The notes: generated from the letters alone by a model not told the origin. Numbered from the stretch's first letter, positions 46,416 through 58,722 are shown. The stretch: DNA of 64,000 nt from Karstenula rhodostoma CBS 690.94 (GCA_010093485.1 MU001505.1:89375-153374); one strand, 5' to 3'. Program-made: numbers and translations.

Positions 46416-48358
46416 CTACTTCCTCGCGCGCTTGGAGCTCTGCACGCTGCCCTGGCTCAGGACGCTCGCGCTCCTCTTATGAGCCGTGCTCGCGGCGCGA
46501 CTCACCGTCTCGCTCGGCACCCTGCTGTCCTCCTCGCCCTCGGCATCCTCGTCGTCTTCCTCGCCCTCTGCATCGCCGTCGCCATCCCCATCGCCATCGC
46601 CATCGCCATCCTCGTCATTATCCTCATCCCCATCCAGCCCCGGCGTCTGCTCCGCCGAATCCGGAATCTCGTGCTTAGCCTGGGGTTCCACGCTCGTCGC
46701 GCCGGACTCGCCACCCTGCGTGCTCGACCCGCGCCGCTCCTTCATCTGCGCCAGCACCCGCGACTCGCCCTCCTCCTTCTCGCGCACCTTGCGCACGTCG
46801 AGCAGCTTGCCCACCCTGCCGATGAGCTGCTCGAAGACGTCGGCGACCTTGCTGGTCGGCAGGGGAACGACGTCGGGGACGCCGAGCTCGGCGAGCGCCG
46901 CGGCGATCTTTTGTGTTTGGACGTTGCTCTTTGCTTGGCGCATCTTAAGCAGCTTGTCCGAGCCGAAGGTGACGCCTGAGGTGAGGCGGTCGTGCGTGGA
47001 GACGTTGTAGCGGTATTCTTGCTGGGGGGAGAGTGTGCGGATGGGTGTTTGTGCGGACTGGTTGGTGGCCATGGACTGGCGGCGGGCTGCGGCGGATAGT
47101 TGTGCGTTGGCTGAGGAGGGGGTCTGGATGAGATCGTTTGTGTTGAGGCTGATGCGGGAAGGGCCTGTACCTCCTCCCGACGCGCGCTTTTTGCTTCTAT
47201 CTTGCGCGAACAGTTGGGAGAAGAGGGCCTGCAATGCCTGTGATGATGTGAAGGACGCCAGGCCTGCGGATACTTGTTGGTTCGCGGAGGGATGCTCGAG
47301 GCGCGCGCGCAGCTCCTCGCGTTCTGCGTCCAGCCTATTGGCCGCCATGTTGATGCGCTGTAGTTCTGCGAGCAAGAATTCTTCTTCTTTGACTTCGTCC
47401 ATGCTTCGGTTCATCAGCGCGGCTGCCAGGAGCTTCCGGTTGCCCTCGAGCTCGGGGTTGAACTTGGAGAGCGTCTCGTAGAGGGTGTACTGTTCTGCGT
47501 CCATCTGCATCTCCGGTATCCGCAGTTTCATCAGCTTGGCCGAGATGTGGTAGAATCGTGCTTTTAGGTCTTCGACGGTCCGTTGCTTGGGCGGTGCAAA
47601 GGGCAGCGCGGCCAGCGCTTGGCTCGCGTCGCCATTTACCGTCTCTTGCGTCAGGTGTGACCTGTTTGCCGGCTGGTAGTCGTAGCGATCCCATATGACG
47701 GCCCACCGATACGAGTAGTCCCTCACAACTTCGAAGAGGTAGTCCGTCTCCTCGCGACTCCAGTCGTCGCTCCGCAGGTATGCATCGTATTCTTCGTCGG
47801 TGAAGGTGGGGAGGTCGACCTGTATACTGTATTTGAGGAAGTCGGCACTGTTTTCGATGTAGGGCTCCGCGCTTTCGCCATCCTCCATCGGGGTGTCTTC
47901 GCCGTCTTGCACAGGCGGTGCAGTGGTGGGTTTCCTTCGCCAGTGCTTAAGGACGAGGCCGTCACTGCGAGCTTGGTTCACGAAGGGCTGCTGGACCCTA
48001 AATCCCATCTATTAGCACCTGCCAACCGCAGTCCATTGCGGCCCAGGGAGGTTCGTACCATTTCTTAGCGGGCCCCTGGTTCTGTCTCTTCGCGCGATAC
48101 GCCTTCTTTTCCTCGTAGACTGCGACTGGGGGCGGTCGTTCGCCGTACAGCGCCGCGACCTCGCGAGCAACGCCCTCTGCAGAAGTCAAGTCAGCCCAGA
48201 CATTCCTCCAGGGCAACGCGCAGCCATGAGCATGCGCCCAACGTACGAATTCTCCTCACGGGCGCGGCAGCCTTTGCCCGCTTCTGCACGGCGCTCTTCT
48301 GGCCGTCGCCGCCCATGGGCAGCCCGAGCATGTCGCGCACATCGCGCCCGGACGCCAT
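46416..48358 (-). CDS. SWC4: Swc4/Eaf2 (DMAP1 ortholog), SWR1 and NuA4 complex subunit
   Basis: Three exons (48358-48247, 48176-48059, 47997-46416) give 603 residues. The N-terminus MASGRDVRDMLGLP is typical of the family. KAYRAKRQNQGPAKKW leads into VQQPFVNQARSDGLVLKHWRR, which is rebuilt across the second intron. The SANT/Myb-like region is clear: YSIQVDLPTFTDEEYDAYL and DDWSREETDYLFEVVRDY followed by RWAVIWDRYDY. A helical region follows, then a DMAP1-like part (FGSDKLLKMRQAKSNVQTQ). The C-terminal 100 residues are strongly acidic, with a run of Asp-Gly units encoded by a GATGGC hexamer repeat (about 46579-46615). The protein serves in H2A.Z deposition and H4 acetylation. Confidence 0.94.
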
Positions 48359-48743
48359 CGCGAAGTCTTTCGGTATCGATTCGGCGTTGAGCGAGCGTCG
48401 TAGATAATGCGCGTGGATGAGTTTGCAGGGGTGCGCAAAGATGTCGACAGTCGGACGTCGCGTCAATGGTTGCGCACGGCAGGCGCCAAGCATAGATTGT
48501 CTCCTCCGCTGGGCTGCCGCTCGCCGCCCCCACACGCTTCAGCCAACCCCCACACTGTACCTCCTACGACCACTGACCACTGACCAGTTGGAGTCTAGCC
48601 ACGACTGTTCTGCTCGTATGCCTACCTCGGTAAGCATGTCTGCTGGCATTGTCTTGTCCTGGCTGCTCAGCTTGGCTTCTTCTCCGCATCTCCCCTCGGC
48701 GAGTATCTGTGTTTGGTAAATAAAGCAAACCGCTTCTTGCAAA
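48359..48743. other. Region between SWC4 and the HET pseudogene
   Basis: 385 bp upstream of SWC4 on the minus strand. It probably holds its promoter and, towards the right, the lost 5' part of the HET gene. No clean coding frame is present. Confidence 0.45.
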
Positions 48744-49808
48744 TATGTGGCTCTCAGCTACTACTAGGGTCCCACCGGCAGCAACCTGTTTCGGACTACG
48801 CTCAGCACGTTGGATGCTCTGCTCCGCGATGGTGCCTTCGAACAGCCGCCTGACGGGTTCCACATACCGCATACCGTCCAGGATAGTATGCGCGTGGCCA
48901 AGAAGATCGGAATACGACATCTATGGGTAGATCGTTTCTGCATTATCCAAGACGAAAAACACATGCGCTATCACGTCTTCGCAGGCGCTTTACTGTGGCG
49001 AATGGACACTACGTGCAAACGCAGAAAGGGAAAAGATGGGCGTACACTCCACATGTTCCCAAGTTGGAGTTGGGTCGGTTGGGAGGGTGAACCGGATCTG
49101 GTGTGGTGGTACTATAATTATCCGTACATGCGGAAGTCCCACCCGTCCCCTGTGACTCTTGTGCCACATGTTCGGATGGTTAAGACAAACATTGAAACCG
49201 TGAAAGGGGAACCAGTGGACAACTCGTACCACAAATTCACCGAGAAAGATTGCGATATCGAGTGTGCGCAGCCAGGAGAACACCCCAAGATCTTCCTACC
49301 CGTCCATAAAATCGCCACTCCCACCCCACCAGCCTACTCGCAAGCCCTGTATTCTCCCATCTTGACGTTTCAAACCACACGCACTACGCTCACCATTTCC
49401 GAATATATCGCATACGAACGGGGTCACTCGCCTATAGATTAGATCAAAAACCTCCTCATCCATCCCCCTTCTTCGCGAATTGTCGGACTCATGGAAACCC
49501 ACCTTTCCTCTGCCTTCCAGTCCCACTCCTGCGGCATTGTTTGCTCGCTCATCGCCATTAGCAGAATGTCTCTGCGTAAGGACCTTGCGGTCGAGGCCGA
49601 GTACGCGCATCCTGACTGCGCGCTACCATGTACTGGCCTGGATGGCTGCAAAATGTATGAAAATTTGGAGTACGAGTGCGTCAACGTCCCCTGGGTCGAG
49701 TACGACGAGGAAGTTATCGCGTACCGGAAGTGTTGGGGGCGCGTCTTTGCTAGTTTTTGGGACAGCCAAGTGGCGGAGACAGAAGAGGTTGATGTCAGAT
49801 TGGGGTAG
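48744..49808 (+). pseudogene. HET-domain (heterokaryon incompatibility) pseudogene
   Basis: A single reading frame runs from 48744 to 49808, broken by two in-frame TAG codons at 48765 and 49440. The first sits where the HET motif S-Y-C-W-G is expected: the sequence reads S-Y-Y-stop-G, so TGC-TGG seems to have become TAC-TAG, two G-to-A changes. Next come GPTGSNLFRTTLSTLDALL, IPHTVQDSMRVAKKIGIRHL and LWVDRFCIIQDE, all typical of the HET domain. The frame then jumps to a C-terminal part (FPSWSWVGWEG), so most of the central domain appears deleted. After the second TAG the same frame continues for about 120 codons (VCSLIAISRMSLRKDL). HET proteins trigger cell death when unlike strains fuse. This copy looks inactive. 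Confidence 0.82.
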
Positions 49809-51548
49809 CTACATGCACACGCCCTGTTTCCACTTCGATTCGTAGGTCTCCTTCGTCCCTGTTGTCGAATTTCGTCTTTTCTTTGATTAGAGTTCGTGTT
49901 TCACGTCGCGTTTTCCTTGGACATTTGTTTTCAATTGGCTTTCTAGATACACGTGAGCGTTGCACAGGGAGTTGTACCATAAAGGTTGAAGGATAGGAGT
50001 TGGTGTGGGATGGCTTTGGATTTAGATTTGTATGCTACAGCAGCGGGTTGGAGTTTGTAGCTTGACATCGCTTTGCATGCTATCCGGCCTATTTATGCTG
50101 TCTACTGCCGCAAACTGTCCCATCGCCCCCTCACTCACGACTTCCAACCCTCCATCCAACCTTCTTTACGAGCCCCCCTCCACTCTACCCCGCTCATTGC
50201 TATGAGTCCCCCGCTGTGCCACTCCTTTCGTATGTCGACTTACTCGACTTGTATCTCAGGGCTAAACTAACGTACTCTGGCCTCACGCAAGAGCGTCGGC
50301 GACGCTATTGCGGTATCAGGGCTAAAATGGCGGCAGGGGTGTGCGCGATGAAGGCGTGGAGAGCAGATAACTTGCTAATGTGTAGGATGTGTTGTAGAGT
50401 TAAGGTGCGGTGGGTGGATGGGGGAGCAATATTATGGCGAAACGGGGGGACGGTGGTGATGGGTGTTGTCGGATAGGTGTTAAGGGAGTAGAATTATTGA
50501 TGGTCGATAAGTGGTAAATATCTCCAGGATTAGAGGGTAGTTTGGAGATTTAGATCGGTCCTTATATAGTTTGTACGTTCGCATTGAATAACAGCCAGAG
50601 CTGCTCGCGTTAGTGTTCCGGTATGTGGGCGTGCTTGTCGCGAAATGCACGTTTCAGCCGGCCAATGCTTGGAAGAGAGCTATCGTCTTGGGTCAGAGGG
50701 GCCACAATTTGCAGTCAGCGACTCGAGCGCTCTACCTCCGGTAGATGTGAGTGTGTGTCATTGAATTCCTCTCTCACTGCTAGGAAAAGTTGCGAATATA
50801 CGTTTCACAGGCGTCTCCATGGCCGAAGGCTTGCCCTCCATCTGACGTGACAGTCGTTTGCTGCGTCGTTATCTCAGTTGGTAATGACAGTGATGAGAGC
50901 TGATTCAGCAATGGTTGTATATGAGATGTGGAGCTAATGACTGTGTACGCTCTTGGGCAACCTAAAACTAGTTATGAAATTGCTGCTCCTATAAAGCGCG
51001 ACATCTAAGCAGGTATGCGGTTTCTCGTGATTTGGAGAACATCTTCAACCGCCTGTTGATGGCTGCGGCGCACTGTCATATGGAGAGCCGTTCCCTGCCA
51101 GCAGCATATCTTGCTACTGGGCACCGTTAATCATGCGCAGCCCCACATGTGAGTGAATCAGGATGGAAATAATGACAAAGATATCGAGTGATCGAGTGTG
51201 TGGAGTACAACAATGATCACAAAAAGGTGTTTCCCCTAGCTAACAGCTCAAAAATAAGCGTATTTAACAATGTGAGTGCATAGAAAGTGCAGCATCCCTC
51301 GTCAAATTCATAGCAGAGTTCGTCGTCTTCCACCTGAGACATTCTGATTGAAATTTGCACATGTAGATGTGCTTGAGGTGGTGGACGGTTCAATGGTACT
51401 AGTCCACCGACGTCGTATCAACTTATCAGTAACCCTCCAAGGAGCTCGCCTTCCGGACAAGTGCTGCAAAAGTAATGATCGCAATAAAAACATCTCGTAA
51501 CAACGCTCCCGTTGAACGGCCCGTTCTGGCATGCGCACTATGAGCCTA
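49809..51548. other. Gene-poor stretch between HET pseudogene and NACHT gene
   Basis: 1.7 kb without a recognised coding frame. The small frames (for example around 50070-50480 and 50620-50850) carry no motif. An exon downstream of the NACHT gene stop cannot be excluded, because a GTTAGT donor lies at the end of its last exon. Confidence 0.5.
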
Positions 51549-54500
51549 TCAGTACCAACAGTTTAGCAAAGTAGCATGCAAACTAACGCAATAGCGGCCC
51601 ATATCTGTACATCCCTGCAGTGCATCAATGGGCTTTATACCATCATAAAAATCCCAATTTAACACCCCAAGGTCTATAGGGCTACCAATAAGGCTTGTTT
51701 CCGGAGTCCGTAACTGCTTGCGCGTATTGGTTGCCAGTGTAGTACTTGCGGTCCGCTTTTGCGGCCAATCGTCCTGATCAGGAAGCGCAGGTGCGGGCGA
51801 AGACGACTGGAACGCGTGCTTTTTTTGTCGGCGTATCAGTCTCCAATCTAATTGTGGCGTATGCTCCTTTTTCGTATGTGTCTTGAGTGCCTTTGCGGTT
51901 CTATACGGTGGGAATTGACACCCAGTAACTGGGCATCGAAACCCGCTGGTGTGATTGAGCTCGTGCTTGTCGCGCGATACCGCATTCTCAAAGCCTACAG
52001 TTGCCCGAGGACATGAATGAAGCCGGCACGTATACGCCGACGATCGGAACTGGCTCTTGGATCTGTCGAGTTCTCCACATGATGCGCCGGGTAGGCTTTC
52101 TAGCTCAAGAATATTTTCGACCGCTGCCTGGTATTGGATTAGCATCATGGAAATACCGTCGAGGGTGACGGGTTCGGTGAAAGCCTCTGAGCTTCCCATG
52201 ATGTCTTGATCTAATCTCGTCTGGGAACGAGCAAGTAGGGCCCATGAAACGTGTTTCAGAAGAAGCGGATGTGGAAATAAGCAGCCGAACTGATCATCTG
52301 ATTGATTGATAGTACTCGGAGCAGGCGTGTTGCGCTCGAGTGTGCTTGCTAGACGCATCGCTAGTCCAAAAATTGGTGATTGAGGATCGGGGTTATCGGT
52401 GAAACACGCAAGAAGATAGTCAGTCCAATTTTCCGTGGCGTACACATGAAATGCGTGTAGCCCTCTGACGAGCCGGAGCAGTCGTTCTTGTGGGTCGTAG
52501 TCCGCAGCGAAAGTTCTCAGCCCAGAAAGGAGACACGAAATCGAAGCTATACAATGCTGACGAGTCGCATTGGATTCCGATATTGTCAAAGGACTCATGG
52601 ATGACTGTAGGTAGTCCTTGACGGTCGCATGAATGAATCCAAATGTCGTGTCGTGCCGTTGCGAGAGGAGGGGGCTGCACGTGTCGTCCAGAATGTAGGA
52701 AGGAGCTATTTTGTTGACTTCAGAGTTTCCGTCACTTAACGAAAGTGCCGACAGGAGCTCCAACTTTCTCAGTGGTCGTTTGGTAAAAGCTATCTGGTGG
52801 CGATCACGGTGAGTAAAATAACATGATCATTATGATTACGGTATGACTTACCCAGTTGAAGACAGTCTGAACGCGGCTCTGTGAACGATCGTCGAGATTT
52901 TTGAGTATCTGCATTAGGAGGTTGTTGTAGAATTCCGCTAATGTCTGGGGCAACCGGTGGATCGAAGCTTTGAGCTCGTCACCATCATAGAACACGTTGG
53001 AGCTGATGTAGTCGAGGACCAGTCGCGCGTACAGGAACATTCCGTGCGCCTTCTCGGCTACCAATGTCTCTATCACATCGATCTCCTCGGTCTCGAGTTC
53101 AATCTGGCGTAGTCTTGACTCCATCGACTTCAGCCTGCATGAAGCGTAAATGCGAATAGCGGATGTGAGCGAGCCTTCTTCTTCGCTCAAAGAGAGAACT
53201 TGGTTTTTTCGTAGGCGCTTGGTCATTACCGGCAGTTTCCTTGTTGTGATGAGAACTTTAATGATGGTCTGATTTGTCGAAAGGTTCGATAATCGATGCA
53301 GTAAATTGGCGAGTTGCTGCTGTTTGGAGCTTTCACATTCATTCAGAGCATCAACCAAGATCCACAAATACTGTTGTTGTCGTGATTCGTGCGACCTGGC
53401 AAGGACGGCCGTATGAAGAAGTTTGTCCAGCGTGGAAATTTTAGCAGGCTTCCTCTTCAATACGTATTCCTGGTAGACATGGTTCACCAAGTCTCTGTCG
53501 TTACGCAGGATTTGTACCAATAATGAGCGAATGATTCCTTCGTATTGCGTCGAAGAGGTGTATGTGTATGCGCAGAAATGGTACACCACAGTGGCGTTCG
53601 AGCACTGTAACCAGTTGACGAGCTCGGCTGATATTGCACTCTTTCCTGTTCCCGGATTGCCATACAACCAAAGTAAGGGCGTCTCGGGGGTCTGTCTCAG
53701 CCATGCTTTTATAGTCCCATGTTGAAGAAGCCAATCGCATGTTCCAGGGTAGGCTGCTTTGTCCACTGAAACCGAGTCAAGGAGAGTGATTTGTTCCGAG
53801 CCATCTACTTTCAACCATGCCAAGACTGCCTCAAAGTCTTTTGTTTGCTGATATTTCTCGTCTGCCTCCATACTAGTCATGCTTTTCTCCTTCCACTGTT
53901 GGATGGTTGCACGCATCTGGCGAGATTCAACGATATTGAGGGCATTGGCTTGCTTATCAATGAGGGCTCCATGGCGATCGAGGTCGTCGAGGATGTGGTT
54001 GAACCGCCGCTCGAAACGACCCCAGGATGTTATGAACAGTATCTTCCAGCCTGTGAGATAAGTCAGATGTCGATTCAGATGTAACAAAATCTCTTGGAAT
54101 GTGCCTAGTGTTGATTATGGAAGTAACAACAAACCAATCACCTACAGCTCCTACGCACAAATAGATATGCTTGTTGATGGAATTGGAGAATGTCTGCATA
54201 ATAGCTGGCGATTGACTGTTGGAAGTCGGCATTCGTAGCGAAGGCATCGCTGAGTATCTCAAAACGCCCCAACGACTCGGCGATCTAGCCCAGATTTGTA
54301 TTAGCTTTGCCGTCACGATTTGTTGAACCTGCTATGGGCGCTTACCTTTGCGTACCCTTTCATTATATGTTCAAAGGCTTCCACGAATTCAGAGGCCACT
54401 CTCAGTATCAGTATGATAGGCGCCCATACCCATGAGAGGAATGGAGTTCCGTTGCACAAAACTTCAACCACGCGCGAATAGTGTTCCAGCCCTTGGAGGA

Positions 54501-54708
54501 GAGGAACGAGGCGACGCATATTACGAAGCGACTGCCTTGCCGCCAGTTGGTCTTCGATGCGAAGCGAAGCCTGCCGCACTTGATCGATTGTCGTTGTTGC
54601 GCGCATCTCTCGCGCGTCCGCGGGTATGATCGTACGTTCGAGGTCATCGAAAGCCACCTTCATAGTTTGTCGCGCCAACGCACACACAACTGGAGCGAGG
54701 CGTGGCAT
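51549..54708 (-). CDS. NACHT-domain STAND protein with C2H2 zinc fingers (NLR-like)
   Basis: Four exons (54708-54346, 54284-54146, 54050-52852, 52793-51549) give about 981 residues. The N-terminal about 230 residues (FLSWVWAPIILILRVASEF, LFITSWGRFERRFNHIL) match the helical region that often precedes NACHT in fungal proteins (DUF7708-like, from memory). The NTPase has a P-loop GNPGTGKS (about 298-305), Walker B LWILVDALNE (about 396-405) and sensor-like KVLITTRK. FGFIHATVKDYLQS follows the NTPase. At about 821-878 two C2H2-like fingers occur (C-x4-C...H-x3-H, then C-x4-C...H-x4-H) instead of the usual ankyrin, TPR or WD repeats. Such proteins are candidate non-self sensors. The last exon end is uncertain: a GTTAGT donor lies 36 nt before the stop. 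It is divergent from a SNF2 gene. Confidence 0.88.
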
Positions 54709-55082
54709 GTTATTTTTTTTTTTGGAGCAGGGTTAGGTTGGGGCATTAATGCAACGGGCTGCGACCACGGACAAATGCAAAGATATGTTTCTTAAACCTC
54801 TTGTTGTCGTATATTCCTCGTGGAAACAGTTCGCACGGAAGTCAAAGCTGATATATGAGGAAGGACGACGAAGGTTGCAAAGATGAGAAGGCACAGAACT
54901 CGACTGATCAACAACGTGCATGTCAGCCTACAGACTCAGCCTTGTCGCACAGCTGCGCCTCCGCGCGTTGCGAACATGGAGATCAGCCTTGCCAACAAAA
55001 CACCTAGGCTCCTTCACTTCTTCTCGGGGCCTTACTACTTCAGGGTTCAAGCAGCACTTCAGTGGAAAACAGAACACACATA
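54709..55082. promoter_or_regulatory. Compact divergent promoter, NACHT gene and SNF2 gene
   Basis: 374 bp separate two outward-facing start codons. A T-run lies at about 54713-54722. No defined site was recognised; the close spacing allows shared control. Confidence 0.55.
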
Positions 55083-57934
55083 ATGGACTTACACAAGATC
55101 CTCCAGTCGCCTCCATCGAAGCGAAGGCGCCTCTCCGAACCTGATACTCAAGGCGGGTTTCAGCCTTGCCCCGCAACGTCAAGCTCCGCTTACCAAAATG
55201 GCATCAACACCCTGCAGACGAAGAACCTGGAGCTCGAGTACCAGGCTGAATGGAAAGAAGCGATTCATGATATCGAAAGCATGTGCTGCTATGGCACAGT
55301 GAGTATTGATCGTTCAGATTCTGTTGGTGGCCCACCTCTCTTTGCTGGATCGAGCCAGTGTGTGCGCAGCCCACCGGGTGCTCAATGATCCCGATCCCAA
55401 TCCATCTGACCGACCAATACAGGTTACATCGATAAATGGAAGATGCGATCACTCAGGTACTTTGACTTCAGAGTTCTCCGTTGAACTGGAAACACACGAG
55501 AGGTTCACTGGCGCCGATCATCCAGCAATGAGAGGGATTATCGAGCCACAACACGGACCTCTAATACACGGTCTGCTCAGTGAAACATCACTTCGGTTGT
55601 GTGTGACCTGCACCACAGAGACTGAGTCTATGCCTCGACGATTAAAGTCGGCAGCATCGCAAGTACCCTGCACTCTGTCTATCACAGTCTATGGGCCAAT
55701 GGATCTCCTCGACGAGATTGGAGACTGGTTCCAGTCACGAAACGTTTACCTACAAGATCCGATAGCTTCCCATTTCGATGTGCCCTACTGCAATCCTCAC
55801 AGACTATCGTCAATTGACTTAGGATCGTGTTCGCGTCTTGTGGATGTGGTTTCAGAGTCATCTAGACTACTTCATTTCCAAGACGTGCCCGAGCGACCAG
55901 ACATTCTCGACCTAATTACCGGGCAAGACGACTTGGATGAAACGGAGCCGCCTGAAACCATACGAACAGGTCTGCATAGGCACCAAAAGCAGGCGCTCAC
56001 TTTCATGCTCGGACGGGAGCTTGGATGGAACTTATACAACGACGTTCCTGATCTTTGGGAAGTGTACGACAATTCAACCGACAGGGTCTTCATCAATCGC
56101 ATCAATGATTCACATCAACGTGAACCGCCTCAAAGTTTTAGCGGTGGACTTGTTGCTGATCCTATGGGCCTCGGCAAAACTTTAACGATGATAGCTCTTG
56201 TAGCTACCGACCTGAACGATCCTAAGCTCGGCAGAGGTAGCTTGAATGCGGGAGAAGATGATCGGCCAACCGTGAATGCGACTCTGATCATTGTCCCACA
56301 GCCGCTTTTATCTACGTGGGAACAACAGATCTCGGAACACGTCCTACCTGGTGCTATGCGTTCCTGCCGTCATCACGGGAAAGACAGGATTGGCCACATC
56401 CAGGACATTGCAGGGATGAACATCGTCTTGACAACCTACCACACCCTATCAGCTGATTGGAGCAATAACAACGACGCGCGTCGTATCATGTTCTCCGTAC
56501 GATGGAGGCGGATCATCCTGGACGAGGCGCATCTCATTAGGAACATGAAGACCAGAATGGCCCGAGCACTCTGCAATCTCGAGGCTACATCTCGATGGGC
56601 TGTTACTGGGACACCCATCCAGAATCATCTCAGCGATCTTTCTGGCCTTCTGAAGTTCATTCGCGCTTACCCTTACGATGATACTAAGACATTCGGAGCT
56701 GACTTTACGAGCCTTTGGAAAGCCCACGACGATCGGAAAGCTGTACACCGACTTCGATACTTGGCAAGCTGCTTGATATTACGCCGGTCCAAGACTGCAA
56801 TTAAGCTCCCCGCGAGGCATGATGTTAAGTGTCAAGTTGAGTTCAGCAAAGATGAGAGGAAGCTTTATGACGATGTTCGACACCAAGCTATAAGGAAGAT
56901 CGAAGATGCCCTCGTCAATGACATGGAAGTTGCACGGTCTGGCCTGTTCGTCAACTTTCTTCAGCAGATAGAGTCCATGCGTCTTGTGTGCGACCTCGGT
57001 CTTCACTACCACACACGTCACGATGCTCAAAAGCCCCAAAAGATCACTGATTGGGCCGCAGTGGCGCAAGACACATTCAATCTCCAACGGGAAATCTCCA
57101 CTCTGGCCTGTTCTCAATGTTCGGTAATCCTCAACACATCGGCGTATGCTCCCGAAGACGGACAGCCGCAAGAAAATCCTTGCTATTCACGATGCTTGAA
57201 GTATGCATGCGCAGAATGCTCGTCTAAGCTCCGTCAGGCAGGTCAGCGAATGGTTTGCGGCCATACGCCACGGTGTCCTATCGCATCAGTCTCACTAGAT
57301 GAAAGTGCCGCAGAGTCCTCACAGAATCATGGTGTTCAGTTGAGCAGTCGCTCGCTAATCATTCCCATCCCAGCGAAAGTCAAAGCTTTAATTTCGGATC
57401 TGAAACGTTTACGCCCTGGCACGAAAAGCATCGTATTCTCAAGCTGGAGGCTGACGCTTGATGTTGTCGAAGCTGGTCTCAACGAAGCCGGAATATGTAA
57501 CCTTCGCTTTGACGGAAGAGTATCACACGCGCAACGACAGCCGATTTTGGATAAGTTCCGGACGAATGCACATGCCAATGTGCTGTTGATCACGTTGCAG
57601 TGTGGCGCTGTAGGACTGACATTGACAGAGGCTTCTCGTGCCTACCTCATGGAGCCTCACTGGAATCCAACAGTCGAAGAGCAAGCTCTCGCCCGCATTC
57701 ACAGAATTGGTCAGACCCAGGAAGTGACTACAGTTCGCTTCTACATTCGCGATTCCTTCGAAGAGAAGATCATAGCTGCCCAAGATGCAAAGAAGAACCT
57801 CGCGAATATTCTCTTTTCGGGCCACGATGGTCTAGTGGTCGATGATAGCCATAGTGCGCTCTACGTAAGTTTATTCCTATAAGACGTGTTACAGAGTTCT
57901 AATTCCATAATAGAAATTGAGAGAGCTCATATAG
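55083..57934 (+). CDS. SNF2-family ATPase/helicase, Rad5/Rad16-like, with a degenerate RING
   Basis: Three exons (55083-55298, 55423-57864, 57914-57934) give 892 residues; the 21-nt last exon ends in KLRELI, a usual end of this family. A basic N-terminus (SPPSKRRRLS) may be a nuclear signal. The ATPase has LHRHQKQALTFML, the P-loop DPMGLGKT (about 318-325), DEAH at about 438, and VTGTPIQNHLSDL. Between the lobes lies a Cys cluster (CSQC at about 636, then a C-x2-C pair and CGHTPRCP) that looks like a RING but lacks the His of the C-x-H step. The second lobe has VFSSWRLTLD, LITLQCGAVGLTLTEA and RIHRIGQTQ. It should move along DNA or remodel chromatin. E3 ligase activity is doubtful. Confidence 0.9.
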
Positions 57935-58722
57935 ATTGAGAATATAGGCGACTCTGAGGGAGGTAGCATATTGAAAGCAGCCCTATCATCACAATTACAA
58001 TACCATGCTCACAGCATCTTCTACTTTCTATCACATCACAGAGAGCTCAGACCGCGATGTGATGGGATAGTCGAGATGTGGAATGGTGTAAGGGCAAGGG
58101 CCGTAACGGGAGTTTGGGTTGCGTATTTAGGGGACGCTTGTAAGAAAGCTGTGCCGCGGCATGCACTCGACATACATGAGACGGCACACGGCTTTGTAAA
58201 CTAGGTTGGGAAGTCTAAGCTAGGGGCATGTGGGGTCGGCTTTGGCGGATCGTCAGCACTTGAAATGCGGCGTCCGCGACTACACTTCCGTAGTCGTTGG
58301 CATGTAAGAAGTATGCGGTTAAGGGTCTGTTTTCAAACTTCCATGTGCGATTGAGTCGGTAACCTTCTGGGATCCAAGTGACTGTCTCTTTGATCTGCTT
58401 GGGTGAAATTGAAGCAGTGACACACCACCTCAGCTACGGACATCGGTGCGTGCGTAGCTCTACACGATTGTATAGCCGATGAATGAAGCAGCGTGACGCT
58501 CTGAGTACTCTTGGAGTTTGATGATGGTAAGAATGCAACGTTGCTCAACCGAATACATATGTAGCTTGGAAGACCGAGGGGACAAAGTTACACGACAGGA
58601 AGCTGGACCCTTCCTCCCTTGTTTCGCGCTAGCCGCTTACGCACCTGAACTTGGCGACACGGTTTCTCGACTCCAACATATCATATCGAACACCGCAGCA
58701 CTCCCGCACACCAACCCTCACC
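57935..58722. other. Intergenic region without recognised feature
   Basis: 788 bp between the SNF2 gene and the p24 gene. The long overlapping frame on the plus strand at 58518-59903 is a shadow of the p24 gene read in another frame. Confidence 0.5.

Noticed and set aside
46486..47010. Plus-strand Ser/Pro-rich frame
   Set aside because: It is a shadow of the acidic tail of Swc4; the GATGGC repeat is open in several frames.
51308..51538. Possible extra 3' exon of the NACHT gene
   Set aside because: A GTTAGT donor and a TAG acceptor exist, but the product after the splice is basic low-complexity sequence. The unspliced stop at 51549 was preferred, with stated doubt.
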